Source: Desulfotignum sp.
GTDB lineage: Bacteria > Desulfobacterota > Desulfobacteria > Desulfobacterales > Desulfobacteraceae
Direction: 5' to 3'
NCBI GenBank assembly: GCA_011389835.1
Contig: JAABTO010000018.1
Coordinates: forward strand, 1-32,322
Length of the DNA: 32,322 bases
In this document: positions 8,800-17,922 of the stretch, piece after piece
Layout of the letters: each line of letters begins with the position of its first letter
Position numbering within the stretch: position 1 is the stretch's first letter
The notes under the pieces: generated by a model
What the model was told of the DNA's origin: nothing
What the model saw: the letters and a program-made list of their open reading frames with translations, nothing else
Databases searched by the model: none
Program-made: the position numbers and the translations under genes

Positions 8800-9600
8800 A
8801 TGGAAAATTATGTCGAAGAGATCGTGGTGTTTTTGACCAAATACGGGTTGAATATTATCGGCGCTGTTATTATCCTGATTGTGGGCCGTATCGCCGCAAA
8901 TATCGGAAAAAGGATCATCGGAAAGCTCATGGAGCGGTCCAAGGTGGATCCGTCTGTTATCTCTTTTTTCTCCAGTCTGTTGTATTATGCCATTCTGGCA
9001 TTTGCCGTGCTGGCCGCACTGGCAAAATTCGGCATACAGACCGCGTCATTCATTGCGGTTATCGGTGCCGCCGGTCTGGCAGTCGGTCTGGCGCTTCAGG
9101 GATCTTTGGCCAATTTTGCCGCCGGGGTCCTCATCCTGATCCTGCATCCCTTCAAGACCGGGCATTATATTGAAGCCGCCGGGGTTGCCGGCACGGTCAA
9201 GGATATCCAGATGTTTACCACCACGCTGGCCACGCCGGACAACATCATGATTCTGGTGCCCAATGGTAAAATTTTAAATGATGTGATCAAAAACATTTCC
9301 GGATATGATACCCGCCGGATCGATCTGGTGATCGGCATCGGATACGGCTCGAATATTGAAAAAGCCTGGCAGATTCTGGAGGATATCATCAAATCCGATG
9401 ACCGTGTTCTCAAAGAGCCCGCCTATACCATTGCCGTATCCGAACTGGCGGATTCCAGCGTCAACTTTATCGTACGGCCATGGGTGAAGAGTTCCGATTA
9501 CTGGGCCACCCGGTTTGATATGCTCAAAACCATCAAACAGGCGTTTGACGAAAATGAAATTGAAATTCCGTTCCCCCAGATCACCGTCCACAAGGGATAA
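8800..9600 (+). CDS. MscS-family small-conductance mechanosensitive channel
   Basis: 266 aa; GAAGLAVGLALQGSLANFAAGVLILILHPFKTGHYIEAAGVAGTVKDIQMFTTTLATPDNIMILVPNGKI. Confidence 0.93.
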   Translation: MENYVEEIVVFLTKYGLNIIGAVIILIVGRIAANIGKRIIGKLMERSKVDPSVISFFSSLLYYAILAFAVLAALAKFGIQTASFIAVIGAAGLAVGLALQGSLANFAAGVLILILHPFKTGHYIEAAGVAGTVKDIQMFTTTLATPDNIMILVPNGKILNDVIKNISGYDTRRIDLVIGIGYGSNIEKAWQILEDIIKSDDRVLKEPAYTIAVSELADSSVNFIVRPWVKSSDYWATRFDMLKTIKQAFDENEIEIPFPQITVHKG

Positions 9601-9630
9601 ATCAGAAGATTGTCTCGACGCCGGCACGGG

Positions 9631-10287
9631 TCAGGTATGGGACAATCCCAGAAACGTATTGCGGATCCGTTCCACATGATCGAGAAGCTGGCTTTTCCTG
9701 GCTGTTCCCACTGCCTGGGGTGACGCGTCCGCCAAAAGGCCGCTCAAGGCGTGCAGATCCGACTGCAGGCAAAGGCCTTCTTTGTGCAGGCCATGGGTGT
9801 CCATTTTCATCAGGTTGAAATACCACAGTCGAAACGTCAATACGTAGAAGCGATCCGACATTTCCGTCAAAAACGGATTGCCGGCCGCGTCGTGGAACAG
9901 ACGTTTCAGATTCATATCCAGGCGGGCCAGTTGTTCCGGGTCATGCCGGGACACCAGATCTGTGCATGTTTCAGTTAATTGCGCCAACCGGTCGAAATGG
10001 CCCCTGGTGAACCGTTCCGCAGCCATGACGCCGATGACCGATTCCAGTTCCAGTCTGGCTTGAAACAGATGCGTGATGGTGTTGAGTTCCAGTTCCGCCA
10101 CCTGAATACCGGTACGGGGCAGAATCTTGAGCAGATGTTCCCATTCCAGACGGAACAGCACGGTGCGCAAAGGGGTTCTGCTGACACCAAACTCTTCCGC
10201 CAGGGCCTGTTCCTTGAGAATTTGGCCGGGCTCGTATGCCAGGAAAATGATTCGTTCTCTGAGGGTGTGATAAATTTTTTGGTTCAT
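9631..10287 (-). CDS. GntR-family transcriptional regulator (FCD/FadR-type C-terminal domain)
   Basis: N-terminal wHTH: YHTLRERIIFLAYEPGQILKEQALAEEFGVSRTPLRTVLFRLEWEHLLKILPRTGIQV; helical C-terminal domain. Confidence 0.88.
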   Translation of the reverse strand: MNQKIYHTLRERIIFLAYEPGQILKEQALAEEFGVSRTPLRTVLFRLEWEHLLKILPRTGIQVAELELNTITHLFQARLELESVIGVMAAERFTRGHFDRLAQLTETCTDLVSRHDPEQLARLDMNLKRLFHDAAGNPFLTEMSDRFYVLTFRLWYFNLMKMDTHGLHKEGLCLQSDLHALSGLLADASPQAVGTARKSQLLDHVERIRNTFLGLSHT

Positions 10288-10330
10288 TTTTTATCTGTTT
10301 TCAAATGGGTCATCCACTATTTAGTCAAAA

Positions 10331-10391
10331 CCATACCATATATAAACATGAAAAATAATGTGTTGACAATAGAAATTTTTTTGGTATACCA
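10331..10391. promoter_or_regulatory. Divergent promoter/operator region: + promoter TTGACA (10363-10368) with operator-like TGGTATACCA (10382-10391); - promoter TTGTCA-N18-TTATAT with TATGGTATGG (10331-10340 on - strand)
   Basis: Consensus-like -35 boxes placed back to back; perfect 10-bp palindrome overlapping the + strand -10; related TGGTAT half site at the - strand -10. Confidence 0.6.
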
Positions 10392-10457
10392 TAAAAATAT
10401 TAAAAAACATGCTGTTTCCAGCATGGCAGCGGTTGAATCAACTTCAGGGGAGGAACC

Positions 10458-11639
10458 ATGGAAACATATGATGTCATCATTATCGGAGGCGCTGTGATGG
10501 GCAGTTCCACGGCGTATTTTCTTGCCGCCAATCCGGATTTCAACGGAAACGTCCTGGTGATAGAAAAAGATCCCACCTATGCCAAATCATCCACATGCCT
10601 GTCTGCCGGCGGCATCCGGCAGCAGTTTTCCAATACGGAAAATATTTTGTTGTCCAAATTCGGTGCTGAATTCATCAAAAACATCAATACTTACCTGCAG
10701 GTGGAAACCGATGATCCCGTGAATGTGGATTTCACGGAAAACGGGTATCTGATTCTGGCCACGGAAGCCGGGATGCCGGTGCTGATGAAAAATCATGAAA
10801 CACAGATCGCGGCCGGGGCCAATGTCAAAATTCTGCAAAAAGACCAGTTAAAGGAAACGTTTGAATGGCTCAATGTCGATGATATCGCTGCCGGCTCCTA
10901 CAACATTCCGGAATCCGGCTGGTTTGACCCACACTGTCTGACCATGGGACTCAAAAACAAAGCCAAAAGCTTAGGGGTCACCTATATGAACGATGAGGTC
11001 GTGGAAATCGAGCGGTCGGGGGATCAAATCACGGCGGTGCATCTGAGTTCCGGAAAAAAGATCGGCGGGGGCATGTTTGTCAATGCGGCCGGACCCAAAG
11101 CGGCCCGGGTGGCTGAAATGGCCGGGATTGACGATCTGCCGGTCCGTTCCCGCAAGCGGTTTGTATTCCTGTATAAATGCAATACCCAGCTGCCCGGCTG
11201 CCCGCTGGTGGTGGACCCGTCCGGCGCCTATTTCCGGCCTGAAGGACAGCATTACATCTGCGGCATCTCTCCGGATGCGGACAATGATCCGGATTGTGAA
11301 GATTTTGATATGGATTATTCGGTGTTTGAAGAAACCCTGTGGCCGATTCTGGCGGAACGGGTGCCTGCGTTTGATGCCATCAAGCGGATTTCATCCTGGG
11401 CCGGTCATTACGAATACAACATAAAGGATCAGAATGCCATCATCGGGCCCCATCCAAAAGTGAAAAATTTGATGTTCATCAACGGTTTCAGTGGTCACGG
11501 GCTTCAGCAGGGACCGGGCGCGGGCAGAGGGATTTCAGAATTGATCACTTACGGGAAATACCAGACCCTGGATCTGACCTGTTTCATGTTTGAACGGTTT
11601 GCCGCAGATCAGCTTTACATTGAGCTGAATATCGTCTAA
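10458..11639 (+). CDS. FAD-dependent oxidoreductase (DAO/sarcosine-oxidase-like, FOXRED1-like)
   Basis: YDVIIIGGAVMGSSTAYFLAA FAD-binding motif; CLSAGGIRQQFSNTENILLS; C-terminal FINGFSGHGLQQGPGAGRGISELI. Confidence 0.88.
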   Translation: METYDVIIIGGAVMGSSTAYFLAANPDFNGNVLVIEKDPTYAKSSTCLSAGGIRQQFSNTENILLSKFGAEFIKNINTYLQVETDDPVNVDFTENGYLILATEAGMPVLMKNHETQIAAGANVKILQKDQLKETFEWLNVDDIAAGSYNIPESGWFDPHCLTMGLKNKAKSLGVTYMNDEVVEIERSGDQITAVHLSSGKKIGGGMFVNAAGPKAARVAEMAGIDDLPVRSRKRFVFLYKCNTQLPGCPLVVDPSGAYFRPEGQHYICGISPDADNDPDCEDFDMDYSVFEETLWPILAERVPAFDAIKRISSWAGHYEYNIKDQNAIIGPHPKVKNLMFINGFSGHGLQQGPGAGRGISELITYGKYQTLDLTCFMFERFAADQLYIELNIV

Positions 11640-11792
11640 CTGCAGAACACCCGTTTGACAATGATCTGTCCGCCGGTTTTTTTTAATTTCACTTTCCACG
11701 GGGTGCAACGGATGTGTCAATTAACATTGATACCAAATCCTTCTTTGTGATATATTCATTTAATTTTGAATCTGCAAAGAAAATGAACCCGG

Positions 11793-13166
11793 GTGAAAAA
11801 CAAGGACAAAACCATATACCGGTGTAAAACCTGCGGCAGTCAGACCTTTAAATGGATGGGCCGGTGCCCGGACTGCGGGGACTGGGATACCCTGGTACAG
11901 GAAGTTCGGGTTTCCGGAAAAAACAGGAGATCCGACGGAATTTCTCATGCGTCGAAGCCGGTGCCCATCGATTCCGTCACCACAGGGCCGTCGCTGCGGA
12001 TCTGCACCGGCATGGCCGAGTTCGACCGGGTCCTGGGGGGCGGGATCGTGGATGGATCCCTGGTGCTGATCGGCGGAGATCCGGGGATCGGCAAGTCCAC
12101 GCTCATGCTTCAGGTGCTGTCCGCCATGGCCCGGTCCGGCAAACCCTGCCTGTATGTGTCCGGTGAAGAATCCATCCGTCAGCTGTCCATGCGGGGGCAG
12201 CGCCTGGAAGGCGGCACCTGCCCCTCCCTGATGATCGTTTCGGAAACCAATCTGGACGCCATTGCCGCGATGATGGCGACAACCGCCTATGATGCCGTGG
12301 TCATCGATTCGATCCAGACCATATTCCAGCCCGATGTCAATTCCACCCCGGGCAGCGTGACCCAGATCCGGGAAGCAGCCATGCGGTTTATGCACCTGGC
12401 CAAATCCAGCGGGACCCCCATATTTCTGGTGGGCCATGTGACCAAGGTGGGGGCGATCGCCGGTCCCCGGATCATGGAACACATGGTGGACACGGTATTG
12501 TATTTCGAGGGCGACAAAAGCCATGTGTTCAGAATTCTGCGGGCCGTGAAAAACCGGTTTGGTTCCACCAATGAAATCGGTGTGTTCGAGATGCGGGAGG
12601 CAGGATTGAAAGAAGTGCCCAATCCGTCGGCCGTGTTTCTGGCCGAGCGGACCACTGTGGCGCCGGGGTCCGTGGTCACTGCCTCTATGGAGGGGACCCG
12701 GCCCATTCTGGTGGAAATCCAGGGACTGGTGTCCAGCTCCTCGAGCCCGGGCAGTCCCCGGCGCACCATCCTGGGGCTGGATGTTCAGCGGGTGGCCCTG
12801 ATTGTGGCGGTCATGGAAAAACGTCTGGGAATGCACCTGTCCGGGCAGGATCTGTTCATGAATGTCGTGGGCGGGGTCAGAATTGTGGAACCGGCGGCAG
12901 ACCTGGCCGTTGCCGCGGCCCTGACTTCCAGTTTCAGGGACAGACCGGTTCCCGGAAATACCACCTTGATCGGGGAAATCGGTCTGACCGGAGAGATCCG
13001 ATCCGTCAGTCACGCCCAGGCCCGGATCAAGGAAGCCGCAAAGATGGGATTCACCACCTGCCTGGTGCCGGCATCGGCATTGAAACAGTTGTCAAGGGTT
13101 CGCGGCATGACCATTGAAAGCGTTCGATTTTTGAATGAAGCCATGGAGGTATTGTTTGGCAGCTAG
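11793..13166 (+). CDS. radA: DNA repair protein RadA (GTG start)
   Basis: Zinc finger YRCKTCGSQTFKWMGRCPDCGDWDTL, Walker A GGDPGIGKSTLMLQ, KNRFGSTNEIGVFEM motif, Lon-like C-terminal domain. Confidence 0.96.
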   Translation: MKNKDKTIYRCKTCGSQTFKWMGRCPDCGDWDTLVQEVRVSGKNRRSDGISHASKPVPIDSVTTGPSLRICTGMAEFDRVLGGGIVDGSLVLIGGDPGIGKSTLMLQVLSAMARSGKPCLYVSGEESIRQLSMRGQRLEGGTCPSLMIVSETNLDAIAAMMATTAYDAVVIDSIQTIFQPDVNSTPGSVTQIREAAMRFMHLAKSSGTPIFLVGHVTKVGAIAGPRIMEHMVDTVLYFEGDKSHVFRILRAVKNRFGSTNEIGVFEMREAGLKEVPNPSAVFLAERTTVAPGSVVTASMEGTRPILVEIQGLVSSSSSPGSPRRTILGLDVQRVALIVAVMEKRLGMHLSGQDLFMNVVGGVRIVEPAADLAVAAALTSSFRDRPVPGNTTLIGEIGLTGEIRSVSHAQARIKEAAKMGFTTCLVPASALKQLSRVRGMTIESVRFLNEAMEVLFGS

Positions 13167-13797
13167 AAAACGCGGTATCAAACCCGGCAAACGGTCCGGC
13201 ACTGCTGCCGGTTCAAACTGGGAAGATCATCTGACACGGCGGGCCCGGGCGGAAAATTACCCGGCCCGGTCCATCTACAAGCTCAAAGAGATTCAAGAAA
13301 AATTTCAAATTTTCCAAAAAGGGGATGTGATTCTGGATCTGGGGTGCGCGCCCGGATCCTGGCTGTTGTATGCATCACAGCAGACCGGGCCTGACGGCCG
13401 TGTCTTTGGAATTGACATTCAGGCGGTTGAGATCGATCTGCCGTCAAATGTGACGGTGCTTCAAAAAGATATTCTTGAAATGACGGAAGATCCTTTTTTT
13501 GAAAAGGTCCTGGGATGCCAGGTGGTGCTCTCGGACATGGCCCCTGCCACCACCGGCAGAAAGGATGTGGATGCGTTCCGCTCTTTTGAATTGTGCCGCA
13601 TGGCCCTGGAAACGGCAGACCGGGTTCTGGCGGGAAAAGGCCATTTCATATGCAAGATCTTCCAGGGCAATGAATTTTCCCAGTTTCAAAAACAGGTGAA
13701 ACAACGGTTTTCCGAATGCCGGGTTTTCAAGCCCGACAGTTGCAGAAAACAGAGCAAGGAAATATATATTATCGCAAAACATAAACGAACAAAGTAA
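13156..13797 (+). CDS. rlmE: 23S rRNA (uridine-2'-O)-methyltransferase RlmE (FtsJ/RrmJ family); probable TTG start
   Basis: [50 protein letters not shown] at 13156 preceded by GGAGGT; overlaps the radA 3' end. Confidence 0.88.
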   Translation: MAARKRGIKPGKRSGTAAGSNWEDHLTRRARAENYPARSIYKLKEIQEKFQIFQKGDVILDLGCAPGSWLLYASQQTGPDGRVFGIDIQAVEIDLPSNVTVLQKDILEMTEDPFFEKVLGCQVVLSDMAPATTGRKDVDAFRSFELCRMALETADRVLAGKGHFICKIFQGNEFSQFQKQVKQRFSECRVFKPDSCRKQSKEIYIIAKHKRTK

Positions 13798-13813
13798 TGC
13801 AAGGAGTGGATTC

Positions 13814-14557
13814 ATGTCAGGACACAGCAAATGGTCGACCATCAAGCACAAGAAAGGGGCGGCCGACAAAAAACGGGGAAAGATTTTCACCAAGCTGATC
13901 AAGGAGATCACGGTGGCGGCACGTATGGGCGGCGGAGACATGGAGGCCAACCCCAGGCTGCGGCAGGCCGTGGCCGCGGCCAAAGCCCAGAACATGCCCA
14001 AGGAAAATTTCGAGCGGGCCATCAAAAAAGGCACGGGCGAGCTGGAAGGGGTCAGTTATGAGGAAATCATTTATGAAGGATACGGCCCGGGCGGGGTGGC
14101 GGTGATGGTCGAGTGCCTCACCGACAACCGGAACCGGACCATTGCCGATGTCAGGTACATGTTTTCCAAGGCCGGGGGCAATGTGGGCACGGACGGGTGT
14201 GTGGCATGGATGTTCGACAAAAAAGGGCTGATCGCCGTGGCAAAGGATGCCGTGGATGAAGACACGCTCATGGAATTGGCCCTGGATGCCGGCGCGGAAG
14301 ACATCAAAGACGAAGGCGATGTGTTTGAGGTGATCACCGATCCCGGGGATTTTGAAGCCGTGCAGGCAGCGGTTGACGATGCCGGCATTGCTTGCGAGAT
14401 GGCGGAAATCACCCGGCTGCCCCAGACCATGACTCCGGTGACCGGCAAGGAAGCCGAACAGATGGTCCGGTTCATGGAAGCCCTGGACGACTGTGATGAT
14501 GTCCAGCAATTCTATACCAATGCGGACATCCCGGATGAGGTGTACGATAAGTTTTGA
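13814..14557 (+). CDS. yebC: YebC/PmpR family protein
   Basis: [67 protein letters not shown]. Confidence 0.96.
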   Translation: MSGHSKWSTIKHKKGAADKKRGKIFTKLIKEITVAARMGGGDMEANPRLRQAVAAAKAQNMPKENFERAIKKGTGELEGVSYEEIIYEGYGPGGVAVMVECLTDNRNRTIADVRYMFSKAGGNVGTDGCVAWMFDKKGLIAVAKDAVDEDTLMELALDAGAEDIKDEGDVFEVITDPGDFEAVQAAVDDAGIACEMAEITRLPQTMTPVTGKEAEQMVRFMEALDDCDDVQQFYTNADIPDEVYDKF

Positions 14558-14591
14558 AAGACGTGTCGATTGTTTGCTGCACCCATGAATC

Positions 14592-14621
14592 AAAGGCCGG
14601 CATCACAAAATGCCGGCCTTT
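14592..14621. terminator. Bidirectional rho-independent terminator between yebC and nadA
   Basis: aaaggccggcat-N6-atgccggccttt with A/T tracts on both sides; genes are convergent. Confidence 0.85.
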
Positions 14622-14627
14622 TGAGTG

Positions 14628-15530
14628 TCAGGCCAGATCGATCATTTTCTGTACCGCGCCCAGGGCATTCTTCCGGATATGTTCCGGTACCCTGATTTCT
14701 CCTGACAGCGTTTCCAGGCTGTTTTTGATATCTTCCAGACGGATCTTCTTCATGTCCTTGCACAGCATTTTTTCGGATGCCGGAAAAAACTGTTTGTCCG
14801 GGTTGGCTTTTGAGATCGGATACAGCAGGCCGACTTCGGTGCCGATAATGAATTGACGGTGCGTGCTGTTTTTTGCGTACCGGATCATGCCGGAGGTGGA
14901 CTGGATGGTATCGGCCAAAGCCAGGACCTCAGGTGGACATTCCGGATGGGCCATGAATATCGCCTTTGGATGTGCCTGTCTTGCCGCTGCCACATCTTCG
15001 GGGGTCAGGTTGTTGTGAAACGGGCAAAACCCGTCCCATAAATGAATTTTTTTGTCCGTTTGCCCGGCCGCATACTGCGCCAGGTTTCTGTCCGGTGTCA
15101 TGAGCACCTCATCGGCGGACTGGGCGTTGACCACATCGATCACGTTGGCCGAGGTGCAGCAGATATCAGATACCGCCTTGACTGCGGCGGATGAATTGAC
15201 ATAGGTGATGACCGGAATGTTTCCCAGCGCTTTTTTTCTGGCGGTCAACGCTTCGGGGGTCACCATGTCGGCCATGGGACAGCCGGCTTCCGGGTTGGGT
15301 AGCAGCACCGTCTTGTCCGGGCACAGAATCGAAGCGGTCTCCGCCATGAAGTGGACACCGCAGAAAACAATGATATCTGCGGTGGTTTTTGCGGCCTTGA
15401 TACTCAGTTCCAGAGAGTCGCCGCACAGGTCGGCGACCTCCTGGATCTCTGGGGGCTGGTAGTTGTGGGCCAGAATGATGGCGTTTTTCTTTTGGGCCAG
15501 ATCCCGGATAATCTCTTTCATGTGGGGCAT
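14628..15530 (-). CDS. nadA: Quinolinate synthase NadA
   Basis: AIILAHNYQPPEIQEVADLCGDSLELS, VFCGVHFMAETASILCPDKTVLLPNPEAGCPMADMV; C-terminal Cys region. Confidence 0.95.
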   Translation of the reverse strand: MPHMKEIIRDLAQKKNAIILAHNYQPPEIQEVADLCGDSLELSIKAAKTTADIIVFCGVHFMAETASILCPDKTVLLPNPEAGCPMADMVTPEALTARKKALGNIPVITYVNSSAAVKAVSDICCTSANVIDVVNAQSADEVLMTPDRNLAQYAAGQTDKKIHLWDGFCPFHNNLTPEDVAAARQAHPKAIFMAHPECPPEVLALADTIQSTSGMIRYAKNSTHRQFIIGTEVGLLYPISKANPDKQFFPASEKMLCKDMKKIRLEDIKNSLETLSGEIRVPEHIRKNALGAVQKMIDLA

Positions 15531-15555
15531 CCTTTGATCTTTTTGCTCATGTCTG

Positions 15556-16206
15556 TCAGTTCATGTCAATAACACTGGTTCCCGGTGGAACGGCAAACTC
15601 GAACCAGTCGTCAGGCAGTTCCAGAAACCGGATGTCGGAGAGTTCAAACCGGGTGACATCTCCGATTGTATTCACGGTGGCAACCGTCTGAATCTGAAAA
15701 TCTTTTTGAGTGACCTGTATACGGATGGTTTGAATATCCGGATTGTCGGGCGGTGCGTCAAGTTGCAGTTCCACCCACTGGTCGGTCGATTCGGTGATGG
15801 TTACCGTAAAATTGTCTCTCAGTTTTGAGATATCGGATAAAAACGCTCCCCCGGCACCGGATGCGAAGAACGGTGTTGCATCTCCCCGCATCACCTGGTT
15901 TTCATCCGGCCTGTAAATCCACAGGGTCGTGCCGTTGGTGATGATGTCATGGCGCTCGGGTTCCAGATACTGCCATTTCATTTTTCCGGGATGACTGAAC
16001 CAGGCCCGGCCGGATGCGGTTTCACTGATATCCAGCGCCGTCATGACTGAGGTCTGTGTGAATGTCGCGGAAAAACTGCGGCCGGCATACTGATGTTCAA
16101 GCCCGTCCAGGATGGTCTGTGCGGCAGCGCCGGTATCGGATGCCGCTGCCGCATGGATCCATCCATAACACAGCAGGGCAATGAAAAGCATTCGAAGAAG
16201 TTTCAC
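15556..16206 (-). CDS. lolA: LolA-like outer membrane lipoprotein carrier protein
   Basis: Signal peptide; FSATFTQTSVMTALDISETASGRAWFSHPGKMKWQYLEPERHDIITNGTTLWIYRPDENQV. Confidence 0.88.
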   Translation of the reverse strand: MKLLRMLFIALLCYGWIHAAAASDTGAAAQTILDGLEHQYAGRSFSATFTQTSVMTALDISETASGRAWFSHPGKMKWQYLEPERHDIITNGTTLWIYRPDENQVMRGDATPFFASGAGGAFLSDISKLRDNFTVTITESTDQWVELQLDAPPDNPDIQTIRIQVTQKDFQIQTVATVNTIGDVTRFELSDIRFLELPDDWFEFAVPPGTSVIDMN

Positions 16207-16222
16207 AATCGGGTTCCTTTTT

Positions 16223-17812
16223 TCAGTGCATCAGTTTCTGCGGGTCTTTTCGTTTGTCTTCCGCATACAGGCGCCGAAGCTTGGGCTTTTCGATCTTGCC
16301 GGTAGGGTTTCTGGGGACATCGCCGAAAAATATTTTTTTTAACCGTTTGTACCGGGGCAGGGCCTGCTGGAAATCCAGGATATCCTGTTCACAGATCATG
16401 CAGTTGGGCTTGACGCTGATGATGCCGGCCGGAATTTCCCCCAGCCGCTCATCCGGTACCCCGATCACCGCGATGTCCTTGATTTTTACATGGGTGAGAA
16501 AGAAATTTTCGATCTCATTGGGAAAAATGTTTTCCCCTCCGTATATGATCACATCCTTTCTTCTGTCCACCAGCCAGATGAAACCGTCCTTGTCGTATCT
16601 GGCGATATCACCGGTGTATAGCCATCCGTCCTTGAGCGCTTTTTTCGTGGCAGTCTCGTTTTTGTAATAGGCTCTCATGACGCCCGGCCCCTTGACGATC
16701 AATTCCCCGGTTTCATTGGCAAACAGATGGTTGCCCTGTTTGTCCACGATCTTGGCTTCCCATCCGTATCCGGCCTTGCCGATGGGCCCGACGCGGTGGC
16801 TGTTTTCAAGTCCCAGATGAATACACCCCGGGCCGGTGGATTCGGTCAGGCCATAGTTGGTATCATAGGCCTGAAACGGGAAAACTTTTTTCCAGCGCTC
16901 GACAAGACTGGGAGGAACGGGCTGGGCCCCGGAATGCATGAGCCGCCATTGATCCAGGTGATATTTCGATAAATCAATGGTGCCGTTTTCAATGGAAATC
17001 AGAATGTCATGGGCCCAGGGAACCAGGAGCCAGGCAATGGTGCACTGTTCTTCAGACACCGCCTCAAGAATCCACTCCGGTTTGACGCCGTTGAGCAGAA
17101 TACATTTGCCCCCCACCAGAAAACTGCCCATCCAGTGCATTTTGGCGCCGGTGTGATATAACGGAGGAATGCAGAGAAACACATCTTCATGGGTCTGGCC
17201 GTGATGCGTGTTTTCCACCTCACAGGCATGGGTCAGGTTTTTATGGGTGAGCAGCACGGCTTTAGGCGTTCCGGTGGTGCCGGACGTGAAATACAGGGCT
17301 GCGTCGTCATCCGGTCCGGCATCGATTTCCAGAGGATAATGTCCCTGGTGACCGGAAATGAAAGTGTCCAGGGAAACGGCCCAGTCCGGACAGTTTTTTT
17401 CCGGGCCGGCAAATACCCAGAGGGACACACGGCCGCTGAGTTCCTGACGAATGTTGTCAATCCGTTCGATGAATTCCGGCCCGAAAATGAACACTTTGGG
17501 GGCTGCGGTCTGTGTGCACAGAAGAATTTTGTCGGACTCGAACCGAAAATTCAGCGGCACGGCCCATGCCCCTGTATAAAGGATGCCAAAATAGATGGGC
17601 AGCCATTCCAGACAGTTGGTCATCAGCTGAACCACGGTGTCTGATTTTTTGATGCCGTGATTTTTCAGTGCGTTGGCCAGCTGACAGGACATGGTATAAA
17701 ACTGATGCCAGGTGATTTCCTTTCTGGCGGACTGGGCGGGAATCCGTTCCACCAGGGCAATTTTATCCCTGTAAAGCCGGTTGTTTTGAGCCAGTATGTC
17801 TGTAATTCGCAT
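16223..17812 (-). CDS. AMP-dependent acyl-CoA synthetase/ligase
   Basis: ALYFTSGTTGTPKAVLLTHKNL, YGLTESTG, GWLYTGDIARYDKDGFIWLVDRRKDVIIYGGENIFPNEIE; start taken at MRITDILAQN. Confidence 0.93.
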   Translation of the reverse strand: MRITDILAQNNRLYRDKIALVERIPAQSARKEITWHQFYTMSCQLANALKNHGIKKSDTVVQLMTNCLEWLPIYFGILYTGAWAVPLNFRFESDKILLCTQTAAPKVFIFGPEFIERIDNIRQELSGRVSLWVFAGPEKNCPDWAVSLDTFISGHQGHYPLEIDAGPDDDAALYFTSGTTGTPKAVLLTHKNLTHACEVENTHHGQTHEDVFLCIPPLYHTGAKMHWMGSFLVGGKCILLNGVKPEWILEAVSEEQCTIAWLLVPWAHDILISIENGTIDLSKYHLDQWRLMHSGAQPVPPSLVERWKKVFPFQAYDTNYGLTESTGPGCIHLGLENSHRVGPIGKAGYGWEAKIVDKQGNHLFANETGELIVKGPGVMRAYYKNETATKKALKDGWLYTGDIARYDKDGFIWLVDRRKDVIIYGGENIFPNEIENFFLTHVKIKDIAVIGVPDERLGEIPAGIISVKPNCMICEQDILDFQQALPRYKRLKKIFFGDVPRNPTGKIEKPKLRRLYAEDKRKDPQKLMH

Positions 17813-17847
17813 ATCCCGTGTATTCACCTTTAATCGTTTGCTTGGGG

Positions 17848-17890
17848 GTAAAAAAAATCCTGCCGGATCAATATAGACCACGGCAGGATT
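17848..17890 (-). terminator. Rho-independent terminator downstream of dnaK
   Basis: aatcctgccg (17856-17865) / cggcaggatt (17881-17890); on the - strand the hairpin is followed by a T tract. Confidence 0.8.
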
Positions 17891-17922
17891 ATGTTCAACC
17901 CAATGATTTTAAAAAACAGGGG

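Noticed and set aside
17812-17881. N-terminal extension of the acyl-CoA synthetase ORF (MVYIDPAGFFLPPSKRLKVNTRD)
   Set aside because: It is encoded by the dnaK terminator region; the downstream ATG at 17812 (MRITDIL) fits the family better.
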